Positions 32,436-43,389 of a stretch of DNA of 64,000 nt are shown here, in pieces. Both the position numbers and the translations under genes were made by a program. Under the pieces are notes generated by a model, which saw only the letters and a program-made list of their open reading frames with translations, was not told the origin of the DNA and ran no database searches. The stretch is from assembly GCA_947650365.1 (NCBI GenBank), contig OX393552.1, positions 52,521,428 to 52,585,427 of the forward strand, written 5' to 3'. Source of the DNA: Chamaelirium japonicum (lineage: Eukaryota; Streptophyta; Magnoliopsida; Liliales; Melanthiaceae). Positions within the stretch are counted from its first letter, which is position 1. Each line of letters opens with the position of its first letter.

Positions 32436-33387
32436 CAGTGTTGTCAAGGCGACGAGGCGCGCCTGAGGCGCAAGGGGCCGCTAGAGCCTGAGGCGCAAGG
32501 CGCAAATAAGGCGCACGCCTTAGTGTGTAAGGCGCAAAAATATATAATTTGCTTTAAAAATTAATAATAATTGTCAAAAATTCTAAATTTCATAAAAAGA
32601 TATATTTTATGAAAAAAAATATGACTATTATTCAACTAAATAAATGCAAGCCACAAGGTATACACTAACTCATAAGTCATAACTAGTGTGGTCATCAAAT
32701 GAACAATTTATTATAGGCAGGGATATACCGATACTTCGAAACAGGTGCCGTACCCGTATCGGATACTTCCCAATACTCCGATACGGCCCGATACGGCGGG
32801 ATACGTATCCGATACGGCTAGAAAGTATCGGAGTTTAAAAAAAAAAAGATCCGATACGTTGGAGATACGGGGTCGATACGCCGGGGATACGAGACCGATA
32901 CGCGGGGATACGGGACCGATACGTCGGGGATACTGGGCTGATACGCGGGGATACGAGACCGATACGTCGGGGATACGGGGCTGATACGCCGGGATACGTA
33001 TGGATGGTAATATAGTCCAAAATCCAAAAATCTGACCCGAACCCAACTGAAACTCGACCAAAACTTCGGATATGAGTCTAAATTCTATACATGAACATTT
33101 GCTTAATGATATAATTTAAATGTTTTGTTTTTTGGATGATGCATGTGACACTAACTTTGTATTTTGTAATGGATGATGAATGTTAGCATTTTGTAATGGA
33201 CGATGAATATGACACTTGTGTAATGTTGTTAGCGTTATTTTTTGTAATGGATGAATGCAACACTTGCTTTAATTTTTGGTTGTATTGGATGTAAATCATG
33301 TAATGAATGATGAGCATGATCCTATTTAATTTTCAAACTATTCACTATTTATATTCTAGCACAAAATATTATACTTAATTTTATATA

Positions 33388-34133
33388 GGGGACGTGGAGC
33401 CTGGACCTCAGGTGCAGCGTGAACGCTGCACCGGAGCCATCCCCCACGCGCCAAGTGTCAAAGAAACCAGCCTCCCCCCTTTTAAAAGCCCGGGACGATC
33501 CGCAGCCGTCCGATTGTTTCGATCGGACGGCAGATCCGGCTGCCCGGCTGTTAAAACAGCGGATCCATCGCGGGCCGTCTGATTGTTTTCGCCCAGCCGC
33601 CCGCAGTCGTCTGATCAGTGCAGCGCACCCCCGCCCGGTGTGAACGCTGGGCCGAATTGTTTTCATCCGTTCGATTGGATCGATCGGGCGGCTGAAAATT
33701 AAATCGCGGTTACTGTAGCCGCTACAGTAACCGCTAGAATCCTTTCAACCGTCCGATCGATTGAATCGGGCGGTTGAAAACTAAATCGCGATTACTGTAG
33801 CGGCTACAGTAATCGCGAGAATGCCTTCAGCCGCCCGATCAACCCAATCGAACGGATAAAAATAATTCGGCCCAGCGTTCACACCGGGCGGGAGTGCGCT
33901 GCACTGATCAGACGACTGCGGGCGGCTGGGCGAAAACAATCAGACGGCCCGCGATGGATCCGTTGTTTTAACAGCCGGGCAGCCGGATCTGCCGTCCGAT
34001 CGAAACAATCGGACGGCTACAGATCGTCCCGGGCTTTTAAAAGGGGGGAGGCTGGTTTCTTTGACACTTGGCGCGCGGGGGATGGCTCCGGTGCAGCGTT
34101 CACACTGCACCTGAGGTCCAGGCTCCCCGTCCC

Positions 34134-34134
<1 letters not shown>
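33388..34134. mobile_element. Mutator-like foldback element (giant palindrome)
   Basis: 747 bp, almost entirely two inverted arms of about 370 bp centred near 33760. Ends are GGGGACGtGGAGCCTGG / CCAGGCTCCCCGTCCCC. Exact 9-bp target duplication TTTTATATA (33379-33387, 34135-34143), the length typical of Mutator-like elements. The centre includes further perfect palindromes around 33707-33735 (cggttactgtagc/gctacagtaaccg) and 33790-33818. No coding capacity; frames on both strands are by-products of the palindrome. Confidence 0.93.

Positions 34135-34137
<3 letters not shown>

Positions 34138-34191
<54 letters not shown>
34138..34191. repeat. (TA)n microsatellite at the foldback target duplication
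   Basis: About 27 TA units starting within the right copy of the TTTTATATA duplication. The left copy is not expanded. Confidence 0.95.
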
Positions 34192-34197
<6 letters not shown>

Positions 34198-34840
34198 CAT
34201 TACAAATGTATCCTTGCCGTACCGCGTATCCTAGTTTTTCAAAATTCCACGTATCACCGTATCCGTATCCCCGTATCAGTATCGGTGCTTCCTAGATTAT
34301 AGGCAACATGCCAACATCATATTCATAAAATGAAGGGATACATTACTCATAAGTGATAATTGATAAGTGAGAACTCATAACCAATGAGTAACAAAATCAT
34401 CATTGAACCATGATAAGTTAACATTGTCTTAATTCTTCAAACAGTTAAACCATTTAAATAAATCAAGAAGTACAAGTACTAAAAAACAGAGGACACGCTC
34501 GAAAAAAAAACAAAGGACATAAATCATAAAACCACCCAATCACTCATCATCATCATCAAATAAACCCTCCACATCATCTTGATTGGCATGGCCATCGGCA
34601 TCTCCAAAAGGTGCGTCTTCAACAAACCGGTAAAAAAAAAAACTGAAAAAAACCTGGAAAAAAAACCAAACACAGTAAGACGGGTGCTCTGTCCGCCCTG
34701 TGCCTGGTTCATGAGGCGCTGAAAGGTGCGCCTGAGCCACGCCTTGCTGTGCTCGCCTCACCAGAAAGCGCCTGAGGCGCATATGGCTGAATCATCTTGA
34801 GGCGCGCGCCTCACTGCGCCTTGACAACTATGGTGGGTGT

Positions 34841-37679
34841 CCTTGGATGCCGTGGGAGCTTCAGGTGAGATCCTGATTGGCTGGCGGGATGACTACTATG
34901 ATCTTGTTCGTTCGCAATGTGGGTGTCCTCTCTCTCCGTGTCCCTCTCTTCTAAGCTAGAGAACTCAGTTTGTGTGGTCACCTCGGTTTATGGTCCCAAC
35001 GACATGAGCCTTTGTCATGATTTCTGGGCGGAGCTTTCTTCTTTACGGGGTCCAACCCAGGTCCTTGGGTGTTGGGAGGAGATTTTAACGTTTCTCATTT
35101 TAGCCATAAAAGACACGGTGGTCCCGGACACTGAGGAGCTATGGAAGACTTTTCCAACTTTATTCGTATGTTTGATCTGACTGACCTCCCTCTGAATGGT
35201 CGTCTTTTCACCTGGACCAACAAACGTGACGTCCCTTTCATGGCCAGGTTGGACAGATTTCTCATCTCGGACGACTAGGACTCCGTTTACCCAGACACAA
35301 TTCAATCCTCCCTCTAATCTAATGTTTCGGATCATGTGCCCTTGCTGTTGGACTCCTGCCCGTCTCTCTGCAAGCCTTTGAGAAGATTCCGTTTTGAGAA
35401 AATGTGGATGGAAGATCCCTCTTTTGATGATCTCGTACGTAGATGGTGGGCCCAAGCACCTTCAGACTTCAACTCAGCTCGGAATCTAGTTCGGAAATTC
35501 AGATTCCTCCGCTAGAAGATTTGAGGTTGGGAGCGAGCTAGTTTCGGCCTTGTCTTGAACCAGAAGAAGAAACTTCTCTATGCTATCGGATCGCTGGAGG
35601 TTAAATCGGAGACCTCTACTCTCTCTGATGAAGAATCGACTACTTGGCACAAATTACGAGGCGACCTCTCCATTCTGCATAAGGAAGAGACCTTGTGGAA
35701 ACAACGCTCGAGGGACAAATGGGTCCAACTGGGGGACCAGAATACTTCCTACTTTCACAAGGTAGCCAACTAGAGGAAGAAGCATAATTCTATAGGGGGC
35801 CTTGCCATAGGGGGTCAACGACTAGAAGGCACGACGGATATCCTCCAAGGAGTCACAAATCATTTCAGAAGTTATTTTCAAGACCTACCGTCTGCCTCGT
35901 CCTCTCTTGACTGGGAGGATCTACCTCTTGGCAGAATACCAGTAGATGCGGCCCTAGATTGAGATTTCACGATGGAGGATATCAAAAGAGCAGTCTTCGA
36001 AATGAATGACGATGGAGCTCCGGGACCCGATGGTTTTCCTATGTTTTTTTTTCCAAGCCTTCTGGGACTGTCAAGGATTTTTTTTTTTTCCGGCGCTGCC
36101 TCTATTCAAAACCTGAACTATTCTATCCTGGTCCTCATCCTGAAGCATGCTGGTGCAGAATTGTCACAGACTTTCGGCCTATCAGCCTCTCGAATTGTAT
36201 CTACAAGATTATCACTAAGCTCCTTTCTATTAGACTGTCTCCTTTCATGGATGAGATCATCGGCAAATCCCAATCAGCCTTCATTAAAGGGCGCCCAATC
36301 CTTGCCAGCGTGGCTTCAGTTCAGGAGATCATCTTTCAGCTTAAAAAACATAGAACGGAAGGGCTGATTCTGACGCTCGACTTCGAAAAGGCTTTTGATA
36401 GATTGCATTGGGATTTTATTCTCTTGACCCTCCAGGCTAAAGGCTTCCCCCCCAAGTGGCTACACTGGGTCTTCAACTGCCTCTATTCCTCCAAACTGTC
36501 CTGCTCCATCGATGGAGAATTGGGTAGTCAATTCCTGGTGAAGAAAGGTCTTAAACAGGGCTGCCCTCTCTCACCATTCCTCTTTATTATGGCAGTGGAT
36601 GCTTTTGATGCAATCCTTAACCGAGCCAGTAATCGGAACCTGATTCATGGCATCCGAGGTAACTCTTGGTGCATCTCAAATCTCCATTTTGCTGATGATA
36701 CTATTTTTTTCTGTGAAGCCAAGCTAGAACGGGTAGCAGTGTTGAAGATAATTTTATATGCACTGGAATTTTGGCCTTCGAATTAACTTCAATAAGAGAT
36801 CTATCTTCTATGTGGGATCTCAAGCGGACTTCGGCTCTAGGGCTTCTTCCCTCAAGCGGATCTCAAGCAAATTTCGGCTATAGGACTTTGGCTCTAGGAC
36901 TTCAATAAGAGATCTATTTTCTGTGAAGTCAAGCTAGAACAGGTAGCGGTGTTGAAGATAATCTTATATGCACTGAAATTTTGCTCGGGTCTTCGAATTA
37001 ACTTCAATAAGAGATCTATCTTCTATGTGGGATCTCAAGCGGACTTCGGCTCTAGGGCTTCTTCCCTCCTGAACTACAAGTTAGACTCGCTTCCTATGCA
37101 TTACCTGGGCCTTCCTATCAGCAACAAAAACCTTTCTCGTGCTGATTGGTCCAAAGTGATTGAGAAAGTGGATCTCCGTCTTTCCAGCCGGAGGTGTAAG
37201 CATCTCTCCTTAGGAGGCCGCCTAACTCTGGTCAACTCGATCCTTTCGTCTATTCCATCTTATTACCTGGCTTTTTACTTCATTCTGTCTTGGGTGATTA
37301 AGAAGATTGATATCATCCGCAGCACTTTCCTCTGGAAAGGAGCTGATGGCTCTACGGGATCTTACCATCTTCTTAAGTGGGGTGTGGCATGCAAATCAAG
37401 AGAACAAGGTGGCCTGGGAATTTTAGATCTGAAGGATTTTAATAAGGCGCTACTAGGCAAATGGTGGTGGCGACTGCAGAATGACCAAGGCGATCACTGG
37501 TCGAATATGATTAGAGATTGGTATTTTCGACGATTCTCCCCCCTACAAGCGAGGAGCCGCCGATCTGGCAAGATCTCTCCCTTCTAGAAGGGTATTTGCA
37601 AAGTCGGGACTTTCTTCAGGTGTGGTACGCGGTTGACCCTAGGGGATGGCCGACAGATCAAGTTCTGGACCGATCATTG
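34841..37679 (+). pseudogene. L1-type LINE ORF2, part 2: endonuclease end and RT
   Basis: Resumes with SLDAVGASGEILIGW and continues through the endonuclease (VTSVYGPND, then a GDFN-like segment near 35080). The linker ends RGDFSI..WKQRSRDKWVQLGDQNTSYFHKVAN. RT follows: DGAPGPDGFPM, FIKGRPI, LILTLDFEKAFDRLHWDFI, KKGLKQGCPLSPFLFIMAVD and FADDTIFFCEA with the catalytic DD at about 36693. After RT: LPMHYLGLPIS, GGRLTLVNSILSSIPSYYL and WGVACKSREQGGLGILDLKDFNKALLGKWWWRL. It ends at DHWV near 37679, so the C-terminal cysteine region, 3' UTR and tail are missing. Stops, frameshifts and an internal duplication are present. Confidence 0.92.
36711..37068 (+). repeat. 210-bp tandem duplication within LINE RT
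   Basis: The block from ctagaac.ggtagc.gtgttgaagataat to atgtgggatctcaagcggacttcggctctaggg occurs at about 36724 and again at 36934 (offset 210 bp). It duplicates the region after the FADD motif and breaks the frame. Confidence 0.85.
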
Positions 37680-38007
37680 GGTTTAGGCTGAATTGGGTGG
37701 GCATCTAAGGGTGGGTGGTTGTGGGGTAAAGTGGGAAAAGGGAAGTGGGATTAAGAGGTTATGGGTTCGGGGTTTTTTCCTTTCCCTTTCTATCTTTCCT
37801 TTCTTGCTTTCTTCTCTCTTTACCTTTTTTTTCTTGTTGTTGCTGCCCTTTGCTGGCCGCCACCTCTCCTTCCTTGCATTCGCTACTCAGGCTTCCCCAA
37901 AAGCTAAAACCAAAAACCTAACCCATGGCCTCTTAATCCCACTTCCCTTTTCCCACGTTACCCATCAATCAGCCATCCTTAGATGCCCATCCAATTCAGC
38001 CTAAACC
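37680..38007. mobile_element. Short foldback MITE
   Basis: 328 bp with near-perfect inverted ends of about 90 bp (GGTTTAGGCTGAATTGG and its complement, then gggcatctaagg). The open frame 37693-38004 lies wholly inside and is not a gene. No clear target duplication is visible; the two flanks belong to different elements (LINE left, family X right). Confidence 0.75.
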
Positions 38008-38009
38008 AT

Positions 38010-39069
38010 CTGATATACCCACGATTTAAAAAAAAATCCTTCTCCACTTAAAAGGTCAAACCTGACTTCCATTTCGGATCCAACTCGTTTTACCCAACAG
38101 ACCTATTAAGACCCTACAACTTCAAAACCCTATCTCTTATTTTTCATCCGAATTGGGCGTTCTCGGTACCAAATCGAAGCCCTTTCTGGGCCGTGCGTAG
38201 CCATACCATCGGCAAAATTTTTCAAAGAGTCAATAATTACAGATTTACAAATTTCCCCCTACCACATCAAGATGTAAAGGTTAGCCTATTGTATTCAAAG
38301 GAACGACTCTATCTATGAGGACACTTCGACATACTATCGGTGCATGATTCGCTATGGTTTTGACAAATCTTTTGCCAGTGGAACAATACGTTAGAGGACT
38401 CCACTCAGGCATTCAAGATCAGTTTTCATCTAGAACTTGGAGGGACTTAGATGAAACATATGAGATTGCTTGTGAGATCGAATGGGAGCTATAACAAATG
38501 GCCTCACCTTCAACGACCTCCATAGATGAGTCTCTACCTCTAGCAGCTCCAGTGGAGCCTCCATCACCGACAAAGCTTCCTCCAGTTGTATCTTTGGTGG
38601 AACCATCACCTCCAACACCACCACCTGTAGACAAGTTCCCTACTCCAGAGGATCTGTTGATGTCTGCCATGCTACCACCTATAGCGGATTCCTTCGAAAT
38701 GGTCTCCCTAGTCGAGCCTCAGCAGGTCGACTTCTTTGGGCTAGAACGACTACTAGTGCCTCCAATGTTTTTTAATTTTTTCAGCACTACCTCCTTTCAG
38801 GTGAACCAATGGTCGAGCAACGACAACAGTCTTGTATTACTACATGATTCTCATCGACCCTAGCTCCACTCTGACATGTGGTCCCCGTACGACGATAGTG
38901 ATACCTTCTCATAGGACCCCGGTGGTGACCTCGTTGTAATGCGACACCACTTGTTGAGCCTCCACAATCAGCTGCTGATGACACGACGATACCACATCGG
39001 TGGAGGCCTCGATGTTGACTGCACCCTACCATATGAACTCGAGGGCGAGTTCTTCGCAGCGGAAGCGAA
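38010..39069 (+). pseudogene. Family X gag-like ORF, decayed plus-strand copy
   Basis: Colinear with 24780-25821. Gag-like pieces are interrupted by stops (YRCMIRYGF, DLDETYEIACEIEW). The proline-rich linker is open (SLPLAAPVEPPSPTKLPP). The C-terminal segment is VDFFGLERLLVPP, then VMRHHLLSLHNQ, YHIGGGLDVDC and LEGEFFAAEANDV, running to the LTR start. The last part is in better frame here than in the young copy. Confidence 0.8.
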
Positions 39070-39311
39070 TGATGTTATCTGACTTGGACCCATGCCGACC
39101 TGGCCGAGCCGAAGCAAGCCCAACATGCCGACTCCAAGTCCAGAGGCATGCGTAGAGCGGATTAGGCAATATCTGCTAAGATTTGATTCTGTTTTAAATA
39201 CATGTTTTTATTTGGTTAGGATTTAATTCTTGAATTATTGTTAGGATTCGATTTTATTTGTTGTCATTTTTATGTTATCCATTAGCCTATTTAAAGGCCC
39301 CTATTATAACC

Positions 39312-39665
39312 TTCTTTTTTTTTTGATTTTTTTTTTTGTGAGGAATTCCTCTCCGAGAAGGAGAGGATGGGGTTAAGCCGTACCCCAAGCTATATTATTA
39401 AAAAGGAAAAGAAGGTTACAGAGTACAAAGTAAGGGAAGAATATCTCCTGATTGCTTAGGAGAGAGCTGTGGACCAGCTAAGAATCATTCTCTTGAACTT
39501 CTCCCAGACTTCCGCAATAGTGAGCTCTACTCTGGAGAAAACTCTAGCATTCCTCTCTCTCCACACGCACCAGCAGAGACCAATAACTAGAAGGTCCCAA
39601 GTTGATCTGAGGTTACGGCTGATCCTTTTAGTACGCCAAATAGTCCACAAGGAACGAATAGATCC
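39312..39665 (-). mobile_element. 5'-truncated LINE 3' end
   Basis: Minus-strand insertion of 354 bp. The coding end reads LCWCVWRERNARVFSRVELTIAEVWEKFKRMILSW, the C-terminal region of plant L1 ORF2. A short 3' UTR follows with hairpin CCTCTCC-ttctc-GGAGAGG, and a poly(A) appears as poly(T) at 39313-39330. Exact target duplication ATTATAACC at 39303-39311 and 39666-39674. The related uninterrupted site exists in the LTR at 23498-23530. Confidence 0.92.
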
Positions 39666-39767
39666 ATTATAACCATTAAAAAAGAGATTATAATGAATGA
39701 AATTTGATAGCGGATGCCTTCGTCGGCTCATGGATTTGAGTCCTCTACCTCTCTTCCTGATGGATTT

Positions 39768-39793
39768 TTTTTTTTTTTTTTTTTTTGAGAAAT
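39768..39793 (-). mobile_element. Poly(A)-only LINE-type insertion
   Basis: A run of about 19 T followed by gagaaat, flanked by an exact 17-bp duplication ctcttcctgatggattt (39751-39767, 39794-39810). In reverse it reads atttctc plus poly(A), the last bases of a LINE and its tail. This is target-primed insertion with almost complete 5' truncation. Confidence 0.8.
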
Positions 39794-40424
39794 CTCTTCC
39801 TGATGGATTTCAGGTCCTCTTTCATGTAAGTTCCTAATCCCTTCTTCTTTGTCAAGTTCTTACCCCCTCCACCCTTTCCTCTCTTGGTGATCTCGTATCA
39901 CTAGTTATTATTTTACATAGAAAATTTTAAAAACATTACACCGTCTACATCTCCACCTTCATCAATTACCCTTTCCTCTCTAGGTGATCTCGTAATAGAC
40001 TGTTGTGAATAAGCTTTGACTTTAAACCTATATCTTCTCCTCAGAGGATATAATTAATGGGGGTTTTCTTACAAATATTAAGATCATCTTTTAGCAATAA
40101 TTCTAGGACTTGGTGGATTTTGTGGACATTATTGGATGATTGTCATTACCCTATGACCTCTAGTAAGGATCCCATAGTGCCAAACCCGACCCCATAGTTA
40201 ATAAACTACATTTTCCCCCCTTCAATTCAATTTTGATTAGGTTAATACTACCAAAAGAGGAAATTTAGTAGTTTATATTGTGCTACCATTGAAATTTCTT
40301 AAACATAACCATCAAGTTATTTCCCATCTACTTGGATCATGCTTTATTAATTCTTCTTTGAAGTTAAGCATCTCTATGTAGTTTTCATATATGATATATT
40401 ATTTATATAAAATTATATATATTA

Positions 40425-40540
40425 ATTGTCGTGTCCTAGCTATGTCGTGTCTTGCCTTTTTAATAAAATGGCGTGTCGCCGTGTCCGTGTCATGTTGTAT
40501 CGTGTCGCCATACCTGTGTTTGTGCTTCATAGCAAACTAG
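40425..40540. repeat. GTGTCG-repeat element fragment
   Basis: Repeated cgtgtc/gtgtcg motifs (tgtcgtgtcc, gccgtgtccgtgtc, tcgtgtcgcc) ending at gtgcttcatag. It is organised like one end of the GATACG and CGATAT elements. No ends or duplication defined. Confidence 0.45.
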
Positions 40541-41009
40541 TAAAAAGAGATTCAATAGATTTTCACAATGCATAGAGTGGAAATACATGAGAAATTGTGT
40601 GTTAACCAGGAAAAAAATTGTTGGGCTAATACTAATTAAGCATCAAATGGCAAAGAATTATTCGGGTTTTAATAGGAAAATAGGGACATGAGGTCCACAA
40701 GAATCCAAAGGGTTGAGAAGAACAAGCAAATAATAACAAGGAAGCAACAATTGAGATAAACTGATATGTAAAGGGTCAAGAACCGTGTTTCGGGTCCCAT
40801 CTAGCACTTGGGTAGTTAAGAAACCACCATTTAGTTGTTCTATTGGATTGTTTAATTTTTATGTAGGTTAGTTTCTAGAATTTGTAAAAATGTTGAAAAA
40901 GGTTACTTGGATCTAACGCCTTTTATCTATAATCAGTCTAGTGGTCGTTTTAAAAAAATATTTTTGTAAAATAAAATTAGCGTCGGAAACCCTCCATTTA
41001 GCTTGTATA

Positions 41010-41627
41010 CAGTGTTTTCAGAGGCAGGGCGTTTTGCCTGCTGTGGTTACACCCCACGAATTTTTATTTTTTTTAATTAAAAAAAAAATATATAAATAAA
41101 AATATTATATAAAAGAGTGAAAATAGATTAAAAAAATAACTATGAGCAAAGTCAGCAAATAAAGCATTTAAGCCTACAAACATGGTTGATAAATCACGAA
41201 TATATAAAAAACGATAATAAAAATGAACTTGTCATTGTATTTCAATATCATTTAAGATCTAATTATAAGTTTCTAACCAAAATTCAAACTATCAATGTTT
41301 ATATTCCATAGATTCTATCATTCCATACATGATATAGAACCAATTTAAAACAACTTTAGTTCCCAAAATATCGTAATCGTCATCCAAGAGAGTAAGACGC
41401 ACATAAAAGATCGCACGGTAGCAATCAAATCATATTTTTCAACTATGCAGACAAACTCCAGTAGGGCGTAAGCCCAGGCCATTGGGGCGTAAAAGGCGTG
41501 CCCGGGCGTACGCCCTAGTGGTTCGGGTGTAACCCCCATAGGAAAAAAGCCTCAGCTGGAGCTGTCCCGGGCTTTTTAGAACCGCCCCACCCTGGGCGTA
41601 CCCTGTGGCGGGTTTTTTTAAACACTG
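41010..41627. mobile_element. Non-autonomous hAT element (MITE)
   Basis: 618 bp, ends CAGTGTTTtcag / ttaAACACTG, exact 8-bp target duplication CTTGTATA (41002-41009, 41628-41635). Subterminal gggcgt/acgccc repeats near both ends, AT-rich middle. No transposase. Confidence 0.92.
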
Positions 41628-42351
41628 CTTGTATATGTTTTGGGAGTTATACCTGATAGTAAGTCGACTTCCTGTCATATCAATTAAATGATCTGTTAAA
41701 ATGTAATGACTCAGTAGTGACAAAATTACATTAAAGTTTTTGAAAAAAACAAATATCTATTTTTTTGTTTGGTGCAAGATTTACAATTTTATTTGCTAAT
41801 AATTTCAACTGGGTGAAAAATCGAAGCAAACCAACCGAAACTGAAAATTTTCGGTCTGTTTTGTATGAAATTGGGCGAAACAGTTAAAAATGTAAGTGTA
41901 GATAGCCAAAGGCAAAAATCCAAAACAATATGAACGAAATGGAGCTTGTTGGGCCAAATTTTGAGCCATGGTTATTGGTTGGCTCTAAATTCCAACTATA
42001 TCTTTTTGTCTTTTTAGTTTAAACACTTATTAAACCTTCTCTTTTATACTTTTTGATCCTTTATTTTTCCTATTGGTCTAATTGCTGCTTATTACTATGT
42101 GTATGATGTATATTTCGCTATATGCTGTCAGAGACATGTAGTTTCCCACAGTTTAGCTGATGTAACCTAGCATGAAGAAAACATAATGTTATCTTTTGTT
42201 TTAAGCTATAATTATGCAAGGAATGCTAAAGAATTAATGTGAAAGTTGAATAAAGATGCTTTCTATACCTTCAAGCTAGCATCAAACCACTGTAAGAAGA
42301 TTACCATGTTTAGCCATCTAATAATCTTCTGTTTTATTTAATTCTAGCAAT

Positions 42352-42425
42352 ATAGTTTGGGATATGGCTTAACCCCATCCTCTCCTACTCGGAGAGGAAT
42401 TGCTCAAAATTAATAATAATAATCT
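42352..42425 (+). mobile_element. LINE 3' tail fragment
   Basis: Matches the 3' UTR of 39312-39665 in plus orientation: atatagtttggg, ggcttaaccccatcctctcc, hairpin CCTCTCC-tactc-GGAGAGG, then an AAT-repeat tail. 5'-truncated to about 70 bp. Confidence 0.7.
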
Positions 42426-42694
42426 CCTGTTTTAGCCCTCTATGCTGCTAATTGTGAGACTTTAGATCTGCATGTCATCAATTTGTCCAGACCTATAACA
42501 ATGAAAACTATACATTTCCATTGGATGTTGGTGATAAAAGTTGTTCATGGTTTTACCTTTTTACTTCATGTGTGTGAATTTATTAATTTCCCAGTAGTTG
42601 ACTCACTTCCTGGGTTATGAATTTCTGGCTCTGTTATGTTCGTAAGATAAGAATTGCCTTGTGCTCATTTTACTCCTTTTATTTGTATGACCAG

Positions 42695-42884
42695 GAAAAT
42701 GCAGTTGAGCACCTTCCCACATCAGCAGAATGTCCAGAGGCTTTATCCTTAGCAAACAAGACGCATCAAGGTTCTCCATTAACACCGGTGAATTCAACAT
42801 CTGTTTCAGCTCACTCGGAAGTGACTGGCTCAGCGTCTTTGTCGGAGGAAATTAACTCGGGAGAGGATTACGCCATATACGGTG
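42695..42884 (+). CDS. CAMTA: CAMTA exon: linker after CG-1 domain
   Basis: 190-bp exon, acceptor tatgaccag, donor gtaaga. It starts in phase 0, matching the end of exon 14968-15013, and ends with one base of a glycine codon (ggt g|gt). It encodes 63 residues including GSPLTPVNS, SAHSEVTGSASLSEE and NSGEDYAIYGG. The same T-P-x-N-S .. S .. SEE .. SG pattern follows the CG-1 domain in plant CAMTAs. The region is low-complexity, acidic and serine-rich, with no known fold. Confidence 0.88.
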
Positions 42885-43181
42885 GTAAGACAAATTACAT
42901 CCATGACTGCTACCAGTATATGATCTGCCTTCAGTTTTTGGTCCGTAAAAATCTACAGTAATCCCACTTTTTGACTTCCATTTTTTTAGCATTCAATTTT
43001 CCTTTTTTGAACATCTATCCTAAAGGTGCATGGTCTAAGTAATAATAAATTAGTCTGTATTTAACTATCATTTGAAGAAAAAAAAGCGGTGTCAAATGGG
43101 GCACATTCTGTATTTAATACATCTCCACCATTATTTCAGTTGTTATTGAATTATATATTTGTGTCTTGTAACAATGTACAG
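42885..43181 (+). other. CAMTA intron, 297 bp
   Basis: GT..AG (gtaaga..tgtacag), of ordinary plant length and without a transposon, unlike its neighbours. Confidence 0.85.
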
Positions 43182-43316
43182 GTTCTGGCGTATCTTTAAC
43201 AGAGAAATGTAATGAAATTCAACAACACGAATTAAGTCTTCATGAAATTAACACACTGGAATGGGCAGATTTAGTGGAGGCACCTGCATGCATCGATTCT
43301 ACTACACTTCCAGTAG
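43182..43316 (+). CDS. CAMTA: CAMTA exon: LHEINTLEW segment
   Basis: 135-bp exon, acceptor tgtacag, donor gtaatg. Phase continues (G|GT TCT GGC). It encodes GSGVSLTEKCNEIQQ, LSLHEINTLEWADLVEAP and CIDSTTLPV. LHEINTL(D/E)W is a diagnostic conserved block of plant CAMTA5/6-type proteins between the CG-1 and TIG domains. Confidence 0.92.
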
Positions 43317-43389
43317 GTAATGTCTCATAAACATATTGCAACTTACTTCTAATTGAAGAAATCATTTAGCTATGGTTTCCTTGTTTCAG

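Larger units (their letters stand above)
32720..34295. mobile_element. GATACG-repeat element nested in the hAT element
   Basis: 1576 bp including a nested foldback. Flanked by a 10-bp direct repeat ATTATAGGCA (32710-32719, 34296-34305). The left end carries about 25 gatacg/cgtatc motifs (32725-33000); the right end has a few (34200-34290). End sequences ggatataccgatact and, in reverse, aggaagcaccgatact are similar inverted repeats. The duplication length fits a Mutator-like element, but no transposase is present. Confidence 0.8.
32436..34832. mobile_element. hAT element inside LINE ORF2
   Basis: 2397 bp including nested insertions; its own sequence is about 810 bp. Ends are CAGTGTTGTCAAGGCG and CGCCTTGACAACTATG, with exact 8-bp target duplication GTGGGTGT (32428-32435, 34833-34840). 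GAGGCGC-type repeats are dense at both ends. Excising it with one duplication restores the LINE frame (QWVSLDAVGAS). No transposase. A partial relative is at 7840-8071. Confidence 0.92.
39070..39973 (+). repeat. Family X 3' LTR, interrupted twice
   Basis: Begins TGATGTTATCTGACTTGG and follows the 481-bp LTR through tatttaaaggccc, gcggatgccttcgtcggctcatgg and tatcactagttat, to ccttcatcaatta near 39973. It is interrupted by a LINE 3' end (39312-39665) and a poly(A)-only insertion (39768-39793). The terminal TGCATCA is not present. Confidence 0.8.

Noticed and set aside
33349-33666. 105-codon frame and its mirror frames
   Set aside because: They fall in the arms of the foldback element.
37693-38004. 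103-codon frame
   Set aside because: It spans a short MITE with inverted ends and has no coding character.
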